DNA from: CALBJU01 sp965247125
Lineage (GTDB): Bacteria; Bacteroidota; Rhodothermia; Rhodothermales; UBA10348
Direction of reading: 5' to 3'
DNA: 64,000 nt
Assembly: GCA_965247125.1 (NCBI GenBank)
Contig: CBDFGO010000002.1
Coordinates: 1,240,001 to 1,304,000 of the forward strand
Of this stretch, positions 9,198 through 18,727 are shown one piece after another. The notes beneath the pieces are model-generated. The model had not been told where the DNA came from. It made no database searches and was given only the letters and a program-made list of their open reading frames with translations. Position 1 is the stretch's first letter. Every line of letters starts with the position of its first letter. The position numbers and the translations under genes are program-made.

Positions 9198-9992
9198 CTA
9201 GAGTCGCCGAATGTGTAAGCCGCCATCTACGTCGATAATGGCGCCGGTTGAGAACGGGAAATCGCCGTCCACGAGTGATGCAACGGCGCGACCCATGTCT
9301 TCACCCGTTCCCCAACGCCCTTGCGGCACGAGTTCGCCTTCTGCGATCAACCGATCATACTTATCCTTCACGCCTGCGGTCATGTCAGACGCCATTATTC
9401 CGGGGCGCAGCTCGTAGACCGGGATGCCGTCGCCTGCAAGACGTGCCGACCATAGTTGGGCGGCCATCGAGAGGCCAGCCTTGGAAATGCAGTACTCGCC
9501 ACGAGAGGTGCTCGGAGTATGCGCCGAAATACTGGTGATGAAAACGACACAAAAGCCACTGGCGAGCATCGGCTCCGGTTTGTCACCCAGCCAGTACCTG
9601 GCAACCGACTGGGTCAGGAAGTAAGGTCCCTTGAGATTGGTTTCCATCACTTTGTCGTAGGACTCTTCGCTCGCCTGTACGATATCCGTGCGCGAATCAG
9701 GCGCAATGCCGGCGTTGTTGACCAGGCAATCAATGCGACCAAAATACTCTAGAACATCACTGAGCATGCGGCTACGATCGGCGGGGAGGGAAATGTCGGC
9801 CTGAACCTTCAGAAATCGTTGGTCGTCGTTCAGGCGGTTCGCTTCGCAGAGCGCCAGGGTCTCGTCCGCTGCCGAAGCGTTTCGAGCGAAGTTGATTGCG
9901 ACGGAATATCCCCGGCCAGCGAGGTGCTCCGCTATGCCTCGGCCCAGTCCGCGACTCGCACCGGTCACTAATATTACTGCTGATTTCGACAT
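9198..9992 (-). CDS. SDR family oxidoreductase (3-ketoacyl-ACP reductase type)
   Basis: A 264-residue classical SDR with the cofactor loop TGASRGLG near residues 10-17, NNAG near 93, the SIS catalytic-Ser strand, and YCISKAG carrying the Tyr/Lys pair. It lies between GH88 and KDG kinase. A reductase or dehydrogenase for a keto-uronate intermediate (a DEH-reductase-like step toward KDG) would fit the pathway. That role is inferred from position only, since SDR sequence does not fix the substrate. Confidence 0.87.
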   Translation of the reverse strand: MSKSAVILVTGASRGLGRGIAEHLAGRGYSVAINFARNASAADETLALCEANRLNDDQRFLKVQADISLPADRSRMLSDVLEYFGRIDCLVNNAGIAPDSRTDIVQASEESYDKVMETNLKGPYFLTQSVARYWLGDKPEPMLASGFCVVFITSISAHTPSTSRGEYCISKAGLSMAAQLWSARLAGDGIPVYELRPGIMASDMTAGVKDKYDRLIAEGELVPQGRWGTGEDMGRAVASLVDGDFPFSTGAIIDVDGGLHIRRL

Positions 9993-10095
9993 ATATCTGA
10001 TTGCCCCGGCGGCCAGGATCTACTTATTGGGCTGAAATGGCCCGTTTTTAGCGAATCCAACGCACGCGCCCGACGAATCTACTTCAAAATACTAT

Positions 10096-11124
10096 CTAGC
10101 GCTCAACCCGCCCGGATCCGGAACCCCTCACGAGGCGATCGACCTCCTGCTCAGACACCAGGTTAAAATCACCAGGAATCGTCTGCTTGAGACACGACGC
10201 TGCGACCGCGAACTCCAGCGCATCCCTCGTGCTGTCCTTTTTCAAGAGTCCGGCGATGAGACCGCCAGCAAACGCATCTCCTCCTCCAATGCGGTCTACC
10301 AACTGTATCTCGTACCGAGTGGAACGGTAGGGCTCAGTGCAATCCTTATCGTCGAGCATAATGGCGCTCCATCCGTTACGAGATGCAGAGTGACTTTCAC
10401 GCAGGGTTACGGCAACCGCAGTAAAATCGTACTCATTTTTAAGATTCTTGAGCAGATTTGTATACGCAGCCTCATCGAGTGCTCCGGTCTCGATATCGGA
10501 TTCTTCCATTTCCAGGCCGAGGCATTTTGAGGGATCTTCTTCGTTTGCAATACAGACGTCAACGTATTCCATCAGGGGTCGCATGACGTTCTGCGCCTCC
10601 TGGGTCGTCCACATCTTTTCTCGATAATTAAGGTCGCAGCTCACCGTGACTCCCGCCTCGCGAGCGGCCTTGCACATCGATTCGAGCGTTTGCCGCGGAG
10701 TGGGCCCAAGCGCCGGGGTTATTCCGGTCCAATGAAACCATGATGCACCATCGAATATGGCATCCATATTGAGCTCAGCCTCTGTCAGCGTGGTTACCGC
10801 GGCTCCTGCTCTGTCATAAATGACCTTGGAGCTGCGCTGGCTGGCGCCTGTTTCCAGAAAATAGATTCCAACGCGCTCCCCTCCGCGCACGATATACCGG
10901 TCCGAAATGCCGTACCGACGGAGATGATTGACCGCCGCCTGACCAATTTCGTCAGACGGAAATTTGCTCACGAAACAACTTTCGAATCCGTAGTTGGCCA
11001 GTGATGCCGCAACGTTGGCCTCGCCGCCGCCAAAGGTCGCGTCGAAGGAGTCCGTCTGGACGAATCGCTGGAATCCCGGCGTAGAAAGCCGGAGCATCAT
11101 CTCTCCGAAGGTGATTGTTTTCAT
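10096..11124 (-). CDS. kdgK: 2-keto-3-deoxygluconate kinase (PfkB family)
   Basis: A 342-residue ribokinase-fold sugar kinase. The N-terminal GEMMLRLS and FGGGEANVA blocks are typical of KDG kinases, as is ASWFHWTGITPAL. The PfkB signature with the catalytic Asp is DRIGGGDAFAGGL near the C-terminus. It phosphorylates 2-keto-3-deoxygluconate at O6 to give KDPG. The start is placed at the ATG at 11124 rather than a TTG seven codons upstream. The KDPG aldolase gene lies immediately upstream, so the two consecutive pathway steps are adjacent. Confidence 0.88.
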   Translation of the reverse strand: MKTITFGEMMLRLSTPGFQRFVQTDSFDATFGGGEANVAASLANYGFESCFVSKFPSDEIGQAAVNHLRRYGISDRYIVRGGERVGIYFLETGASQRSSKVIYDRAGAAVTTLTEAELNMDAIFDGASWFHWTGITPALGPTPRQTLESMCKAAREAGVTVSCDLNYREKMWTTQEAQNVMRPLMEYVDVCIANEEDPSKCLGLEMEESDIETGALDEAAYTNLLKNLKNEYDFTAVAVTLRESHSASRNGWSAIMLDDKDCTEPYRSTRYEIQLVDRIGGGDAFAGGLIAGLLKKDSTRDALEFAVAASCLKQTIPGDFNLVSEQEVDRLVRGSGSGRVER

Positions 11125-11157
11125 GGTTTCATATCTGACTTTCAAGGATGACTCCCG

Positions 11158-11805
11158 TCAAGCCCTAGCCTCTTCAATTGATCGAAGCAGTGTCACGGCC
11201 CGCTCGGTAAGTGTTTTGAATGCTCCGGTGGCAATTGCCTCCTTGTCAAGCAAGGCACTCCCGATGCCGACTGCACAGGCACCTGCGCGAATCCAGTCAC
11301 CGGCGTTTTCGAGGGTGACGCCGCCGGTGGGCATCAAGCGAGAGTCAGGCATGGGCGCGAGAACGGCCTTGAAGAAGCCCATTCCGACAACGCCAGCGGG
11401 GAAGACCTTGACGATGTCTGCCCCGGAATCTGTTGCCGCCTGGATCTCCGTTGGGGTAAAAGCTCCGGCCAGAGCGGGCAAGTTGCGTGCGTGGGCGGTA
11501 TCGATGATGTCTATTTTGAATATCGGACTTACGACGTAGCGTGCGCCCGCGTCAATCGCAGCTCTGGCATCCTCCGCGCGAAGCACCGAACCAACGCCTA
11601 GCAGTATCGAGTCACCAAATCGCGAAGATATTTCGGAGATCAGTTCTACTGCGCGAGGTGTCGTCAGAGTGATTTCAATGGCGGTCAATCCACCTTCAGC
11701 GACCGCTTCAACGACCCTGATAAGCTTCTCGGTATCCGCCATACGAACGACCGCGATAGCGCCCTGCCGAATCAGTTCATCAACGATTTCGATCCTGTTG
11801 GTCAC
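11158..11805 (-). CDS. eda: KDPG/KHG aldolase
   Basis: A class I aldolase that cleaves KDPG to pyruvate and glyceraldehyde 3-phosphate. Visible blocks are AIVVRM-like AIAVVR, the catalytic Glu strand EITLTTP, GVGSVL, the Schiff-base strand region VVSPIFK (Lys), and VKVFPAG near the phosphate site. I place the start at a GTG at 11805, which gives 215 residues, the normal family length. The upstream ATG at 11964 would add 53 Pro/Arg-rich residues unlike the family and would run into the divergent promoter region. It is the first gene of the leftward operon. Confidence 0.86.
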   Translation of the reverse strand: MTNRIEIVDELIRQGAIAVVRMADTEKLIRVVEAVAEGGLTAIEITLTTPRAVELISEISSRFGDSILLGVGSVLRAEDARAAIDAGARYVVSPIFKIDIIDTAHARNLPALAGAFTPTEIQAATDSGADIVKVFPAGVVGMGFFKAVLAPMPDSRLMPTGGVTLENAGDWIRAGACAVGIGSALLDKEAIATGAFKTLTERAVTLLRSIEEARA

Positions 11806-12070
11806 GGGTTGTACGGAGTCTCGAAAAGGGTCACCTCGCGAGAGAATACGACCGTTCACGATAGAATTCGCACATCCGACTGTCGAATTGGTCTCGATTA
11901 TCCGGGCCTTCGGCCCTTGAGGTGGTTGGCGAGGCTGCTGGAACGGTTGGGAGGTGTGTGCCACTTTTCCTACTATTGGCGGGGAGAATCGCTCTCAAGG
12001 ACGTCATTGCTCTGACTTGGGCGCATCATCCAGGAACGCCCACCATTCGTTCGCCCCAACGGGAACGCGC
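11806..12070. promoter_or_regulatory. Divergent promoter region of the carbohydrate cluster
   Basis: About 265 bases separate the leftward KDPG aldolase start from the rightward lipoprotein start. A short perfect hairpin (GGGCC, TTC, GGCCC) lies at 11904-11916. An ATTCG/CGAAT inverted repeat lies at 11866-11870 and 11884-11888, with half-site spacing suitable for a dimeric repressor. No regulator gene is in the cluster, so no factor can be named. The region must serve both operons; individual promoter elements are not clear. Confidence 0.45.
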
Positions 12071-14068
12071 ATGCCCCGATCGCACGTACGCCTATTTCTT
12101 ATAGTCTTCCTGGCTACTGTCTGCGGTGGCTGTCGCCCGGATTCTGATTCCACGAACTCTGAGTCCCCCGCGGCCCTGGCGGTGTCGACGGATGACTGGG
12201 TCTTCGAGAACCCATCACTCTGGACCCTCGAGGAGGGCGTTCTGGAGCTGGTTACGCCCGGTTCACCTCTCGACGGCATCAGACGTCCATTCGCGGTGGC
12301 ACATCTGGCGGGTACAGAAGACGTGGCAGACTTCCACTTTACGGCAGACGTGAAATCTACCATCAGTCCTGAGGTGGTTGGCCGGGACGTAATTGTAGTA
12401 TTTGGCTATCGTTCACCGTCGGAGTTCTATTACGCACACTTGTCGAATGACAACAAGGCCGCCGTTCATAATGGGATTTTTATCGTCAACCATGCCGACC
12501 GTCGCCGAATCGATGACCAAGGGCCAGAGAACCCGCCTTCGACACGACTGACTGATACCCGATGGCATCAGATCAGGGTGGATCGCAATGTGGCCAGCGG
12601 TCGAATCGATGTGTTCATGGACGATCTTCGCACCCCGTTGATGACGGCGACCGATAACAGGTTTGGGACTGGCGCCGTTGGGTTTGGTTCGTTCGATGAT
12701 ACAGGTGCCATTCGCAACATTTATCTGGAGCATGGTGAAGGCCCCCTCGTAGACCCGATTTCCAAGCGAATCGAGGACGGTACACTCGCCCTTACGTTGG
12801 AACCGTTTGCGGTCATTCCAGCCAGTGATATGTCCGGCGGGGCAATGGCTCGGATCAACTATCTCAGCCACGCTGGTGACGGCACGAAGCGTCTCTTCGT
12901 GAATGACCTCCGAGGCAAAATGTACCTGATCGATGAAGGAGAGGTGACTGAGTATCTCGATCTCCGCAGCCAGGCTCCCGATTTTGTAGACAACCCCGGT
13001 CTGGGCTCTGGATTCGGATTTTTTGCGTTTCACCCCAATTTCGTCCAAAACGGGAAGCTGTATACGATACACACAGAAGCTGGAGAGGCACTCGTTACCA
13101 GAACTCCGGATTATTCCCACCAGGCTGGAGACGTAATCCAGGGGGTGCTTCTTGAGTGGACGACCACGGATCCTGAAAACTCCACATTTACAGGATCAAG
13201 TAGAGAGGTTCTCAGACTCGGTTTCGCATCTCAGCTGCACGGCATGCAGCAGATGGGATTTCATCCGAGCGCGCAACCCGGAGATGAGGACTTCGGACTG
13301 CTCTATATCAGCGTCGGAGATGGCGAAAGGCCGAACGCGCAGACGAATAATCCACAATCCCTGAGCGCCCATACCGGCAAGATCTTTCGAATAGATCCGT
13401 TGGGAAGCAACAGCACGAATGGGCAGTACGGGATTCCGTCCTCCAACCCGTTCGTGTCCCAAAAGGATGCCCTGGGCGAAATCTGGGCGCTAGGACTTCG
13501 CAACCCACACCGATTCAGCTGGGATTCCTCAACGGGCGCGATGTTCATCGGTCACATTGGTGAGCAGCAGGTAGACAGCATATTCCCGGGGCGAGAAGGT
13601 GCCAATTACGGCTGGAATCTTCGGGAGGGTGGGTTCCGATTCGAGAAGGCAAATCCGCTTAAAGTGTACCCATTGTCTGTAGCGGCTGCGGCGGACCTAG
13701 ATCATGGATACACAAATCCTGTCGCACGTCTCGATCACGATGACCTGCGGGCCGTTGTGGGCGGATTCGTCTATCGTGGTTCTCGACTGCCGGCGCTGTA
13801 CGGAAAATATCTGTTCGGAGATATCGTGTCTGGAAGAGTGCTCTACACACTTGCGAGTGATATGGATGGAAGTGTGATGGACGCTGAAATTCGGGAGGTC
13901 ATTCTCCAGGATTCGGAAGGCGTCAGGCGATCGTTTGAGCACTTTGCGCAAAAACCGCGCGCGGACCTCCGTTTCGGGATGGACGCAGCGGGAGAGATCT
14001 ACATGTTGTCGAAGGCCAACGGGTCGATTTGGACGATTTCGTCTGCATCGGACGGTAGCACATTCTAA
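12071..14068 (+). CDS. PQQ-dependent sugar dehydrogenase lipoprotein with N-terminal jelly-roll domain
   Basis: A predicted lipoprotein of about 665 residues. The ATG at 12071 begins a signal peptide ending in TVCGGC; a longer in-frame form from 11954 would bury this lipobox. Residues about 40-220 resemble the DUF1080/LamG-like sugar-binding jelly roll. From about 235 on it matches the glucose/sorbosone dehydrogenase six-blade propeller (PF07995), with GFFAFHPNF, SVGDGE, HTGKIFRIDP, WALGLRNPHRFSWD, and GANYGWNLREG. The family oxidises aldoses in the periplasm using PQQ. It heads the rightward arm of the cluster and is followed 14 bases later by an Ldh-family dehydrogenase. Confidence 0.85.
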   Translation: MPRSHVRLFLIVFLATVCGGCRPDSDSTNSESPAALAVSTDDWVFENPSLWTLEEGVLELVTPGSPLDGIRRPFAVAHLAGTEDVADFHFTADVKSTISPEVVGRDVIVVFGYRSPSEFYYAHLSNDNKAAVHNGIFIVNHADRRRIDDQGPENPPSTRLTDTRWHQIRVDRNVASGRIDVFMDDLRTPLMTATDNRFGTGAVGFGSFDDTGAIRNIYLEHGEGPLVDPISKRIEDGTLALTLEPFAVIPASDMSGGAMARINYLSHAGDGTKRLFVNDLRGKMYLIDEGEVTEYLDLRSQAPDFVDNPGLGSGFGFFAFHPNFVQNGKLYTIHTEAGEALVTRTPDYSHQAGDVIQGVLLEWTTTDPENSTFTGSSREVLRLGFASQLHGMQQMGFHPSAQPGDEDFGLLYISVGDGERPNAQTNNPQSLSAHTGKIFRIDPLGSNSTNGQYGIPSSNPFVSQKDALGEIWALGLRNPHRFSWDSSTGAMFIGHIGEQQVDSIFPGREGANYGWNLREGGFRFEKANPLKVYPLSVAAAADLDHGYTNPVARLDHDDLRAVVGGFVYRGSRLPALYGKYLFGDIVSGRVLYTLASDMDGSVMDAEIREVILQDSEGVRRSFEHFAQKPRADLRFGMDAAGEIYMLSKANGSIWTISSASDGSTF

Positions 14069-14082
14069 TCACGGAAGAACGC

Positions 14083-15069
14083 ATGCACATTTCAGTCCAA
14101 GAGCTAGAGAACCTGTCCAGGAAAGCGATCTTGACATTCGGCTATTCCGAAGAAGAAGCCACCACCATACTGGATATGCTGATGTATGCCCAGTTGAGGG
14201 GCAATAATCAGGGCATCGTAAAGCTGATTGGGGAAGGACTGCCAAAGAACAAAGACGCCCAGGAGCCCACTGTAGAAAAAGAAACGGTAGCCACCGCAAT
14301 AATCAATGCCAATCTTTCCATGGAGGCAATTGCCATGGAGAAAGCCGTAAATCTGGTTATAGAAAAAGCCAAAGAATCGGGCATCGCAATAGTTGGGGTA
14401 CATACGGGCGATGGATCCTCCGGCGCTGCTGGTTACTGGTCGCGAATGATCGCCGACGCGGGCTTGGTTGGAATTACAATGTCGAGTTACCCCTGGCCGA
14501 TGGTACCTCCGCACGGATCGTACGAACCCTTGTTTTGCACCAACCCCATAGCCTGGGGAGTACCGACCGAAAATGAGCCGATTGTACTGGATATGTCATC
14601 GTCAGGAATAGCCTACTATGGATTGGTGGAGGCAAAGACACAGGGAGTTCAAGTCGCTGAAGGTCTTGGTTATGACAAAGATGGAAACGAAACGACGGAT
14701 CCTGCTGAAATAATGGGAGGTGCGTTAAGACCGTTTGACAAAGGCTTTAAGGGTGCCGGGCTCGCGTTAATGGTTCAGATCATAGGAGGAGCACTGGTTG
14801 GCGGTGACTTTTTAAACAAAAGCGACAACGACGGAAATGTCGTGATTGCGATTGATCCCGAAGCCATGATCGGAATGAAATCCTTTATCGAAGAGACCAC
14901 CAAGATGACCAAGGCGATAAAGCAGGCCAAAAAACTCGACGGAGTCGAAGAGGTGATGGTCCCAGGCGAGCGCGGCGACAGGATCAGGTTAAAAATCCTG
15001 GAGAGCAATCAAGTTGATATCGAAGACAATCTGTTGGAAACCCTTCGGAGTGTCGCTGAAAAAGGCTAA
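14083..15069 (+). CDS. Ldh family oxidoreductase (malate/L-lactate/ureidoglycolate dehydrogenase type)
   Basis: A 328-residue protein of the NADPH-dependent Ldh2/ComC fold (PF02615). Landmarks are the GYSEEEATTI N-terminal helix, QLRGNNQG, GIAIVGVHTGDGSSGAAGYW, NPIAWGVPT, and VLDMSSSG. Members oxidise 2-hydroxy acids, including 2,3-diketo-L-gulonate-type and sulfolactate-type substrates. The coding sequence is visibly more A-rich and Lys/Ile-rich than its neighbours, which may mean separate acquisition. It sits between a periplasmic sugar dehydrogenase and an SDR, so a hydroxy-acid step in the same catabolic route is likely. Confidence 0.86.
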   Translation: MHISVQELENLSRKAILTFGYSEEEATTILDMLMYAQLRGNNQGIVKLIGEGLPKNKDAQEPTVEKETVATAIINANLSMEAIAMEKAVNLVIEKAKESGIAIVGVHTGDGSSGAAGYWSRMIADAGLVGITMSSYPWPMVPPHGSYEPLFCTNPIAWGVPTENEPIVLDMSSSGIAYYGLVEAKTQGVQVAEGLGYDKDGNETTDPAEIMGGALRPFDKGFKGAGLALMVQIIGGALVGGDFLNKSDNDGNVVIAIDPEAMIGMKSFIEETTKMTKAIKQAKKLDGVEEVMVPGERGDRIRLKILESNQVDIEDNLLETLRSVAEKG

Positions 15070-15088
15070 ACACAGAAAGAAACAGGAA

Positions 15089-15688
15089 ATGAAAGTAATT
15101 ATTGTGGGTGCAACCGGTGCTGTCGGCAGAACCGCAGTTGACGCTCTGTCTCCTCGACACGAAATCATCCGTGTCGGCAGATCCAGCGGTGATGTGCAGA
15201 TGGACATCGAAGACGTCGAGAGCATTCGTGCGATGTACAAACAAGTTGGGAAAGTTGATGCCGTGGTGAGCGCGATTGGCCATGTTCATTTTGGACCGGT
15301 ACACGAAATGAGCGGCGAACAGTTGATGATCGGGATCCATCAAAAGGCATTGCCACAGATCAACCTGGTGCTGGAGGGATTCGATTACGTAAATGACGGC
15401 GGATCCTTTACGGTGACAAGCGGCGTCCTGAACCGGGACCCTATTCCCGGGGCTGCGTGCGCTGCCGCTACCAATGGCGCGCTCGACGGCTTCGTGAAGG
15501 CCGCCGCAATTGATATGCCCCGGGGTATTCGCATCAACGCCGTCAGTCCCGAAGTGCTGGAGTCGTGCAGGGAGAAATACGACGGATTCTTCCCGGGCCA
15601 CGTGCATGTTTCCAATGAGGCCGTCGGTCTGGCCTACAGCAAATCGGTAGAAGGCTGCCTGAGCGGACAGACGTTCATCGTGGAATAA
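15089..15688 (+). CDS. Short-chain dehydrogenase (small, SDR)
   Basis: A 199-residue small SDR. The ATG at 15089 is preceded by CAGGAA and gives an immediate VIIVGATGAVGR nucleotide loop; the 25 extra codons of a longer frame would lie inside the preceding gene. SAIGHVHFG and a TSGVLNRDP strand follow. The usual YxxxK is not obvious: the aligned region reads AACAAATNGALDG, so the catalytic Tyr looks absent, as in the small Rossmann reductases of the YwnB/SDR-a type. Function is uncertain. It is co-directional with the Ldh gene, 19 bases apart. Confidence 0.75.
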   Translation: MKVIIVGATGAVGRTAVDALSPRHEIIRVGRSSGDVQMDIEDVESIRAMYKQVGKVDAVVSAIGHVHFGPVHEMSGEQLMIGIHQKALPQINLVLEGFDYVNDGGSFTVTSGVLNRDPIPGAACAAATNGALDGFVKAAAIDMPRGIRINAVSPEVLESCREKYDGFFPGHVHVSNEAVGLAYSKSVEGCLSGQTFIVE

Positions 15689-15722
15689 GTTCACAGGCGG
15701 TTGCACCAGCGATGGAGCAATA

Positions 15723-17198
15723 ATGACGGCAAAAAACTGGTCAGTTTTGAGCATTGTGGGCCTTCTGGCCCTCCTCGCAATTTCCGGCTGCACGGAGACG
15801 GGACGGACTGAGCAGGGTCAGGCTGAAAGCGCTCCTGTCACGCAGCCAAATATCCTGTTCATCATGGTGGATGATCTACGGCCGCAATTTGCCGCTTATG
15901 GTCGCACGGGAATGGTCACGCCTTCATTGGACCAGTTGGCAGCGGAAGGCATTGTTTTCAAGCGCGCCTTCGTGAATGTCCCGGTTTGCGGTGCGTCTCG
16001 TGCGAGCCTCCTCACCGGACTGAGGCCTACATCAACACGGTTCGTTAATTTTCTGGCCCGCGCAGATACGGACGCACCAGGCATCCCTACTCTGCCCGCA
16101 CACTTAAAATCGGCAGGCTACACGACCCTCAGTCTCGGCAAAATTTTGCACGTGGATGGAGAGAGCGCTGACGCCTGGTCCCGACCGGAATGGCGCCCCG
16201 TCCATGACCTTGCCGTAGGCACAACGACAAGTTGGCGCAACTATCTCGACCCCGTCAATATCGAATCCGATACGGATGAAGACTCAAAACGTGGTCCACC
16301 GTTCGAGCGTATGGACGTAGAGGACAATGCATACTATGACGGAATGATTGCTGAGCGGGCGATCCGAGAGTTGGGCGCGCTTAGCCATAGCGACATCCCT
16401 TTTTTTCTGGCTGTCGGGTTCCTGAAGCCGCACTTGCCGTTCAATGCGCCAGCAGAGTACTGGGACCAGTATGATCCAACCGATATTTCGCTGGCTGAGT
16501 TTGATCGTATGCCCCTGGGCGCGCCAAAAGAAGCCAAACACAACTGGGGCGAGCTCCGAACCTATGAAACTGTCCCCGATGCTCCTGAGCCGGTTTCAAA
16601 GGAAATGGCGCTCAAGCTGCGCCACGGCTACTATGCAGCAACCAGCTATGCGGATGCCCAGATTGGAAGGGTGCTTCGCGCCCTGGATGAGCTGAACCTC
16701 ACCGAGACTACGATCGTCGTCCTTGTTGGCGACCACGGTTGGAGCCTGGGTGAACATGGACTGTGGTCCAAACACTCACCTTTCGACGTCGCAACGCACG
16801 CGCCATTGATTATCAGGGCTCCGGGAGCTGCACCCGGCGAAGCGAACGGACTTGTCGAATTTATCGACATCTATCCGACACTCATAGCAATGACTGGAAC
16901 TCCGTGGCCGGATCACCTCCAGGGTACAAGTATGCTTCGCATGATTCAGAATCCGGAAAGTCCCGGGAAACTGGCCGTTTTTCCGCGCTGGAGAAATGCC
17001 GAAAATGTTCGGACCGATCGCTACTCCTACACCGAATTTCGGGCGCAGGACGGCACACTGCTCTCTCACATGCTCTACGACAGCGCGAACGACAGCGATG
17101 AGACGGTGAACCTGGCTGACGAACCCGGCTTCGCCACGGACGTCGCCGAGTTGAGGCAATTGCTCTCCAAGAATATTGGAGACAGGGGCGGTTACTAA
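15723..17198 (+). CDS. Sulfatase (iduronate-2-sulfatase-like), lipoprotein
   Basis: A 491-residue type I sulfatase with a lipobox (LAISGC, Cys23). The formylglycine motif C-x-A/P-S-R is CGASR with Cys89, followed by ASLLTG. FIMVDDLRP carries the metal Asp pair, and VGDHGWSLGEHG is the second metal block. The wording LNFLARADTDAPGIPTLP-like and FLKPHLPFNAP is typical of iduronate-2-sulfatase-type enzymes. It removes sulfate esters from sugars in the periplasm or at the surface. It requires conversion of Cys89 to formylglycine by a maturase that is not recognised in this window. Confidence 0.88.
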   Translation: MTAKNWSVLSIVGLLALLAISGCTETGRTEQGQAESAPVTQPNILFIMVDDLRPQFAAYGRTGMVTPSLDQLAAEGIVFKRAFVNVPVCGASRASLLTGLRPTSTRFVNFLARADTDAPGIPTLPAHLKSAGYTTLSLGKILHVDGESADAWSRPEWRPVHDLAVGTTTSWRNYLDPVNIESDTDEDSKRGPPFERMDVEDNAYYDGMIAERAIRELGALSHSDIPFFLAVGFLKPHLPFNAPAEYWDQYDPTDISLAEFDRMPLGAPKEAKHNWGELRTYETVPDAPEPVSKEMALKLRHGYYAATSYADAQIGRVLRALDELNLTETTIVVLVGDHGWSLGEHGLWSKHSPFDVATHAPLIIRAPGAAPGEANGLVEFIDIYPTLIAMTGTPWPDHLQGTSMLRMIQNPESPGKLAVFPRWRNAENVRTDRYSYTEFRAQDGTLLSHMLYDSANDSDETVNLADEPGFATDVAELRQLLSKNIGDRGGY

Positions 17199-17275
17199 AA
17201 TCGTCCACACTATCGCACCGAGGCTCCTACATTATCCCTTGCGCGAGGAATCGCGGACAGAGAAATTTCTGCCAC

Positions 17276-18727
17276 ATGGTTGTACCCGTGATTGATCCTT
17301 TTTCGCGCTGGTTGTCAGCAGCGCATTTTTTGAAATCCGTCAGGGGCATCTGCCTGGCGACCGTCTTGCTGAGCTCCTGTGATTCATCTCAGCCGGCAGA
17401 CTCGGGGAAAGGTCATGTTGAAGGCGATCCAGCCAAACAGCCCAATATCGTAGTTGTAATCGCTGATCAAATGCGCGCCCATGCGATGGGAGCCATGGGC
17501 AACGAACAGGTCATCACACCCAATCTGGACCAACTGGCTGCCGAGGGATTCATAACCAGCAACGCCATTTCCGGCCACCCGGTTTGCACGCCCTTTCGAG
17601 CGCAGCTGTTGACCGGGCGTTACAGTCACTCTACGGGCGTTATCGTCAACGATATTCGATTGCCGGATGATGCGGTTATTTTTCCGGAAGTACTAAAACG
17701 GGCAGGCTATACGACCGGCTACATCGGCAAATGGCACCTGTCGGGAGATCGAAATGACCCGGTAGACGCAGTCTCAAGGCGTGGATGGGATTATTGGGCC
17801 GTTCGCAATGTGTCCCATGACCACGATGAAAGTGTCTACTGGGAGGGAGATGCGTCAGAGCCCGTTGTATCACCCGGCTGGGAGCCTGATGTGCAAACTG
17901 AGCTGGCGATTGAATTTATCAAAGCCAATAAACAGCAGCCCTTCAGCCTGTTTCTTTCTTATGGCCCTCCTCACGGGCCCTACGATCTCGTACCTCAAGA
18001 GTATGTGGACATGTACGAAGAGATCGATCTGCTCAGCCGTCCAAACGTGGCGTCGGACAATGAAGAGACCCTGCGTCTTTATTACGCAGCTATAACAAGT
18101 ATCGATGTTAATATCGGGCGATTATCTCAGGCGCTCGAGGCGGCGGGCGTCGCGGACAATACCATTTTCGTCTTCACCGCTGATCATGGTGATATGCTTG
18201 GATCGCAAGGCCACGTCCTCAAACAACGCCCATGGGAAGAATCGATTAACATCCCGTTCATTATCCGTTATCCAGACAAAATTATCGCGGGACAAAATGA
18301 AGACTGGATCGTGACCGCAGTAGACATGATGCCCACGATATTGGGGTTGAGTGATGTCGCCATTCCAGAAGTCGTTGAAGGAATGGATCTATCCGACGTG
18401 TTTGAAGGCATATCAGACGAGCAGCGGGAGGAAGCTTTTCTGTTCAACGTTCATAAGGATGGAGGCCCGGGTACGGATTGGCGAGGCATTCGTACAAAAG
18501 AGTGGGTTTATGCGAGACACTATCGCGGCGATTGGGTGCTCTACGATTTGAAAAATGATCCCTACGAGCTCAACAATCTGATCAACCACACCCATTATTC
18601 CACGGTGAAGGAGGACTTGCAGCAACGTCTGGAAGCGATTCGAACCCGTCTCGGAGAGTCGTTGCCGTTGGTTGGCGTTGACCCGGCTCCGATTGTCTTA
18701 CCCGAGAATCCAACTGTTCCGAACTAG
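17276..18727 (+). CDS. Sulfatase, lipoprotein
   Basis: A 483-residue sulfatase with a probable lipobox VLLSSC (Cys35). The active-site motif is CTPFR, Cys114, followed by AQLLTG, matching the CxPxR variant of type I sulfatases. ADQMRAHAMG holds the first metal ligands and TADHGDMLGSQG the second block. IGKWHLSG carries Lys/His of the sulfate pocket. The stop codon TAG sits in a palindromic CTAG that also encodes the stop of the opposite-strand permease, so the two genes overlap tail to tail by four bases. Probably part of the same desulfation set as the gene upstream. Confidence 0.88.
   Translation: MVVPVIDPFSRWLSAAHFLKSVRGICLATVLLSSCDSSQPADSGKGHVEGDPAKQPNIVVVIADQMRAHAMGAMGNEQVITPNLDQLAAEGFITSNAISGHPVCTPFRAQLLTGRYSHSTGVIVNDIRLPDDAVIFPEVLKRAGYTTGYIGKWHLSGDRNDPVDAVSRRGWDYWAVRNVSHDHDESVYWEGDASEPVVSPGWEPDVQTELAIEFIKANKQQPFSLFLSYGPPHGPYDLVPQEYVDMYEEIDLLSRPNVASDNEETLRLYYAAITSIDVNIGRLSQALEAAGVADNTIFVFTADHGDMLGSQGHVLKQRPWEESINIPFIIRYPDKIIAGQNEDWIVTAVDMMPTILGLSDVAIPEVVEGMDLSDVFEGISDEQREEAFLFNVHKDGGPGTDWRGIRTKEWVYARHYRGDWVLYDLKNDPYELNNLINHTHYSTVKEDLQQRLEAIRTRLGESLPLVGVDPAPIVLPENPTVPN

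Noticed and set aside
10020..10095. Terminator hairpin (GGGC, GCCC, T-run) between kdgK and the SDR gene
   Set aside because: The T-run is on the wrong strand for the leftward operon and the stem is only 4 bp.
11806..11964. Extended N-terminus of KDPG aldolase from the ATG at 11964
   Set aside because: It adds 53 residues of odd composition and would cover the divergent promoter; the GTG at 11805 gives the normal family length.
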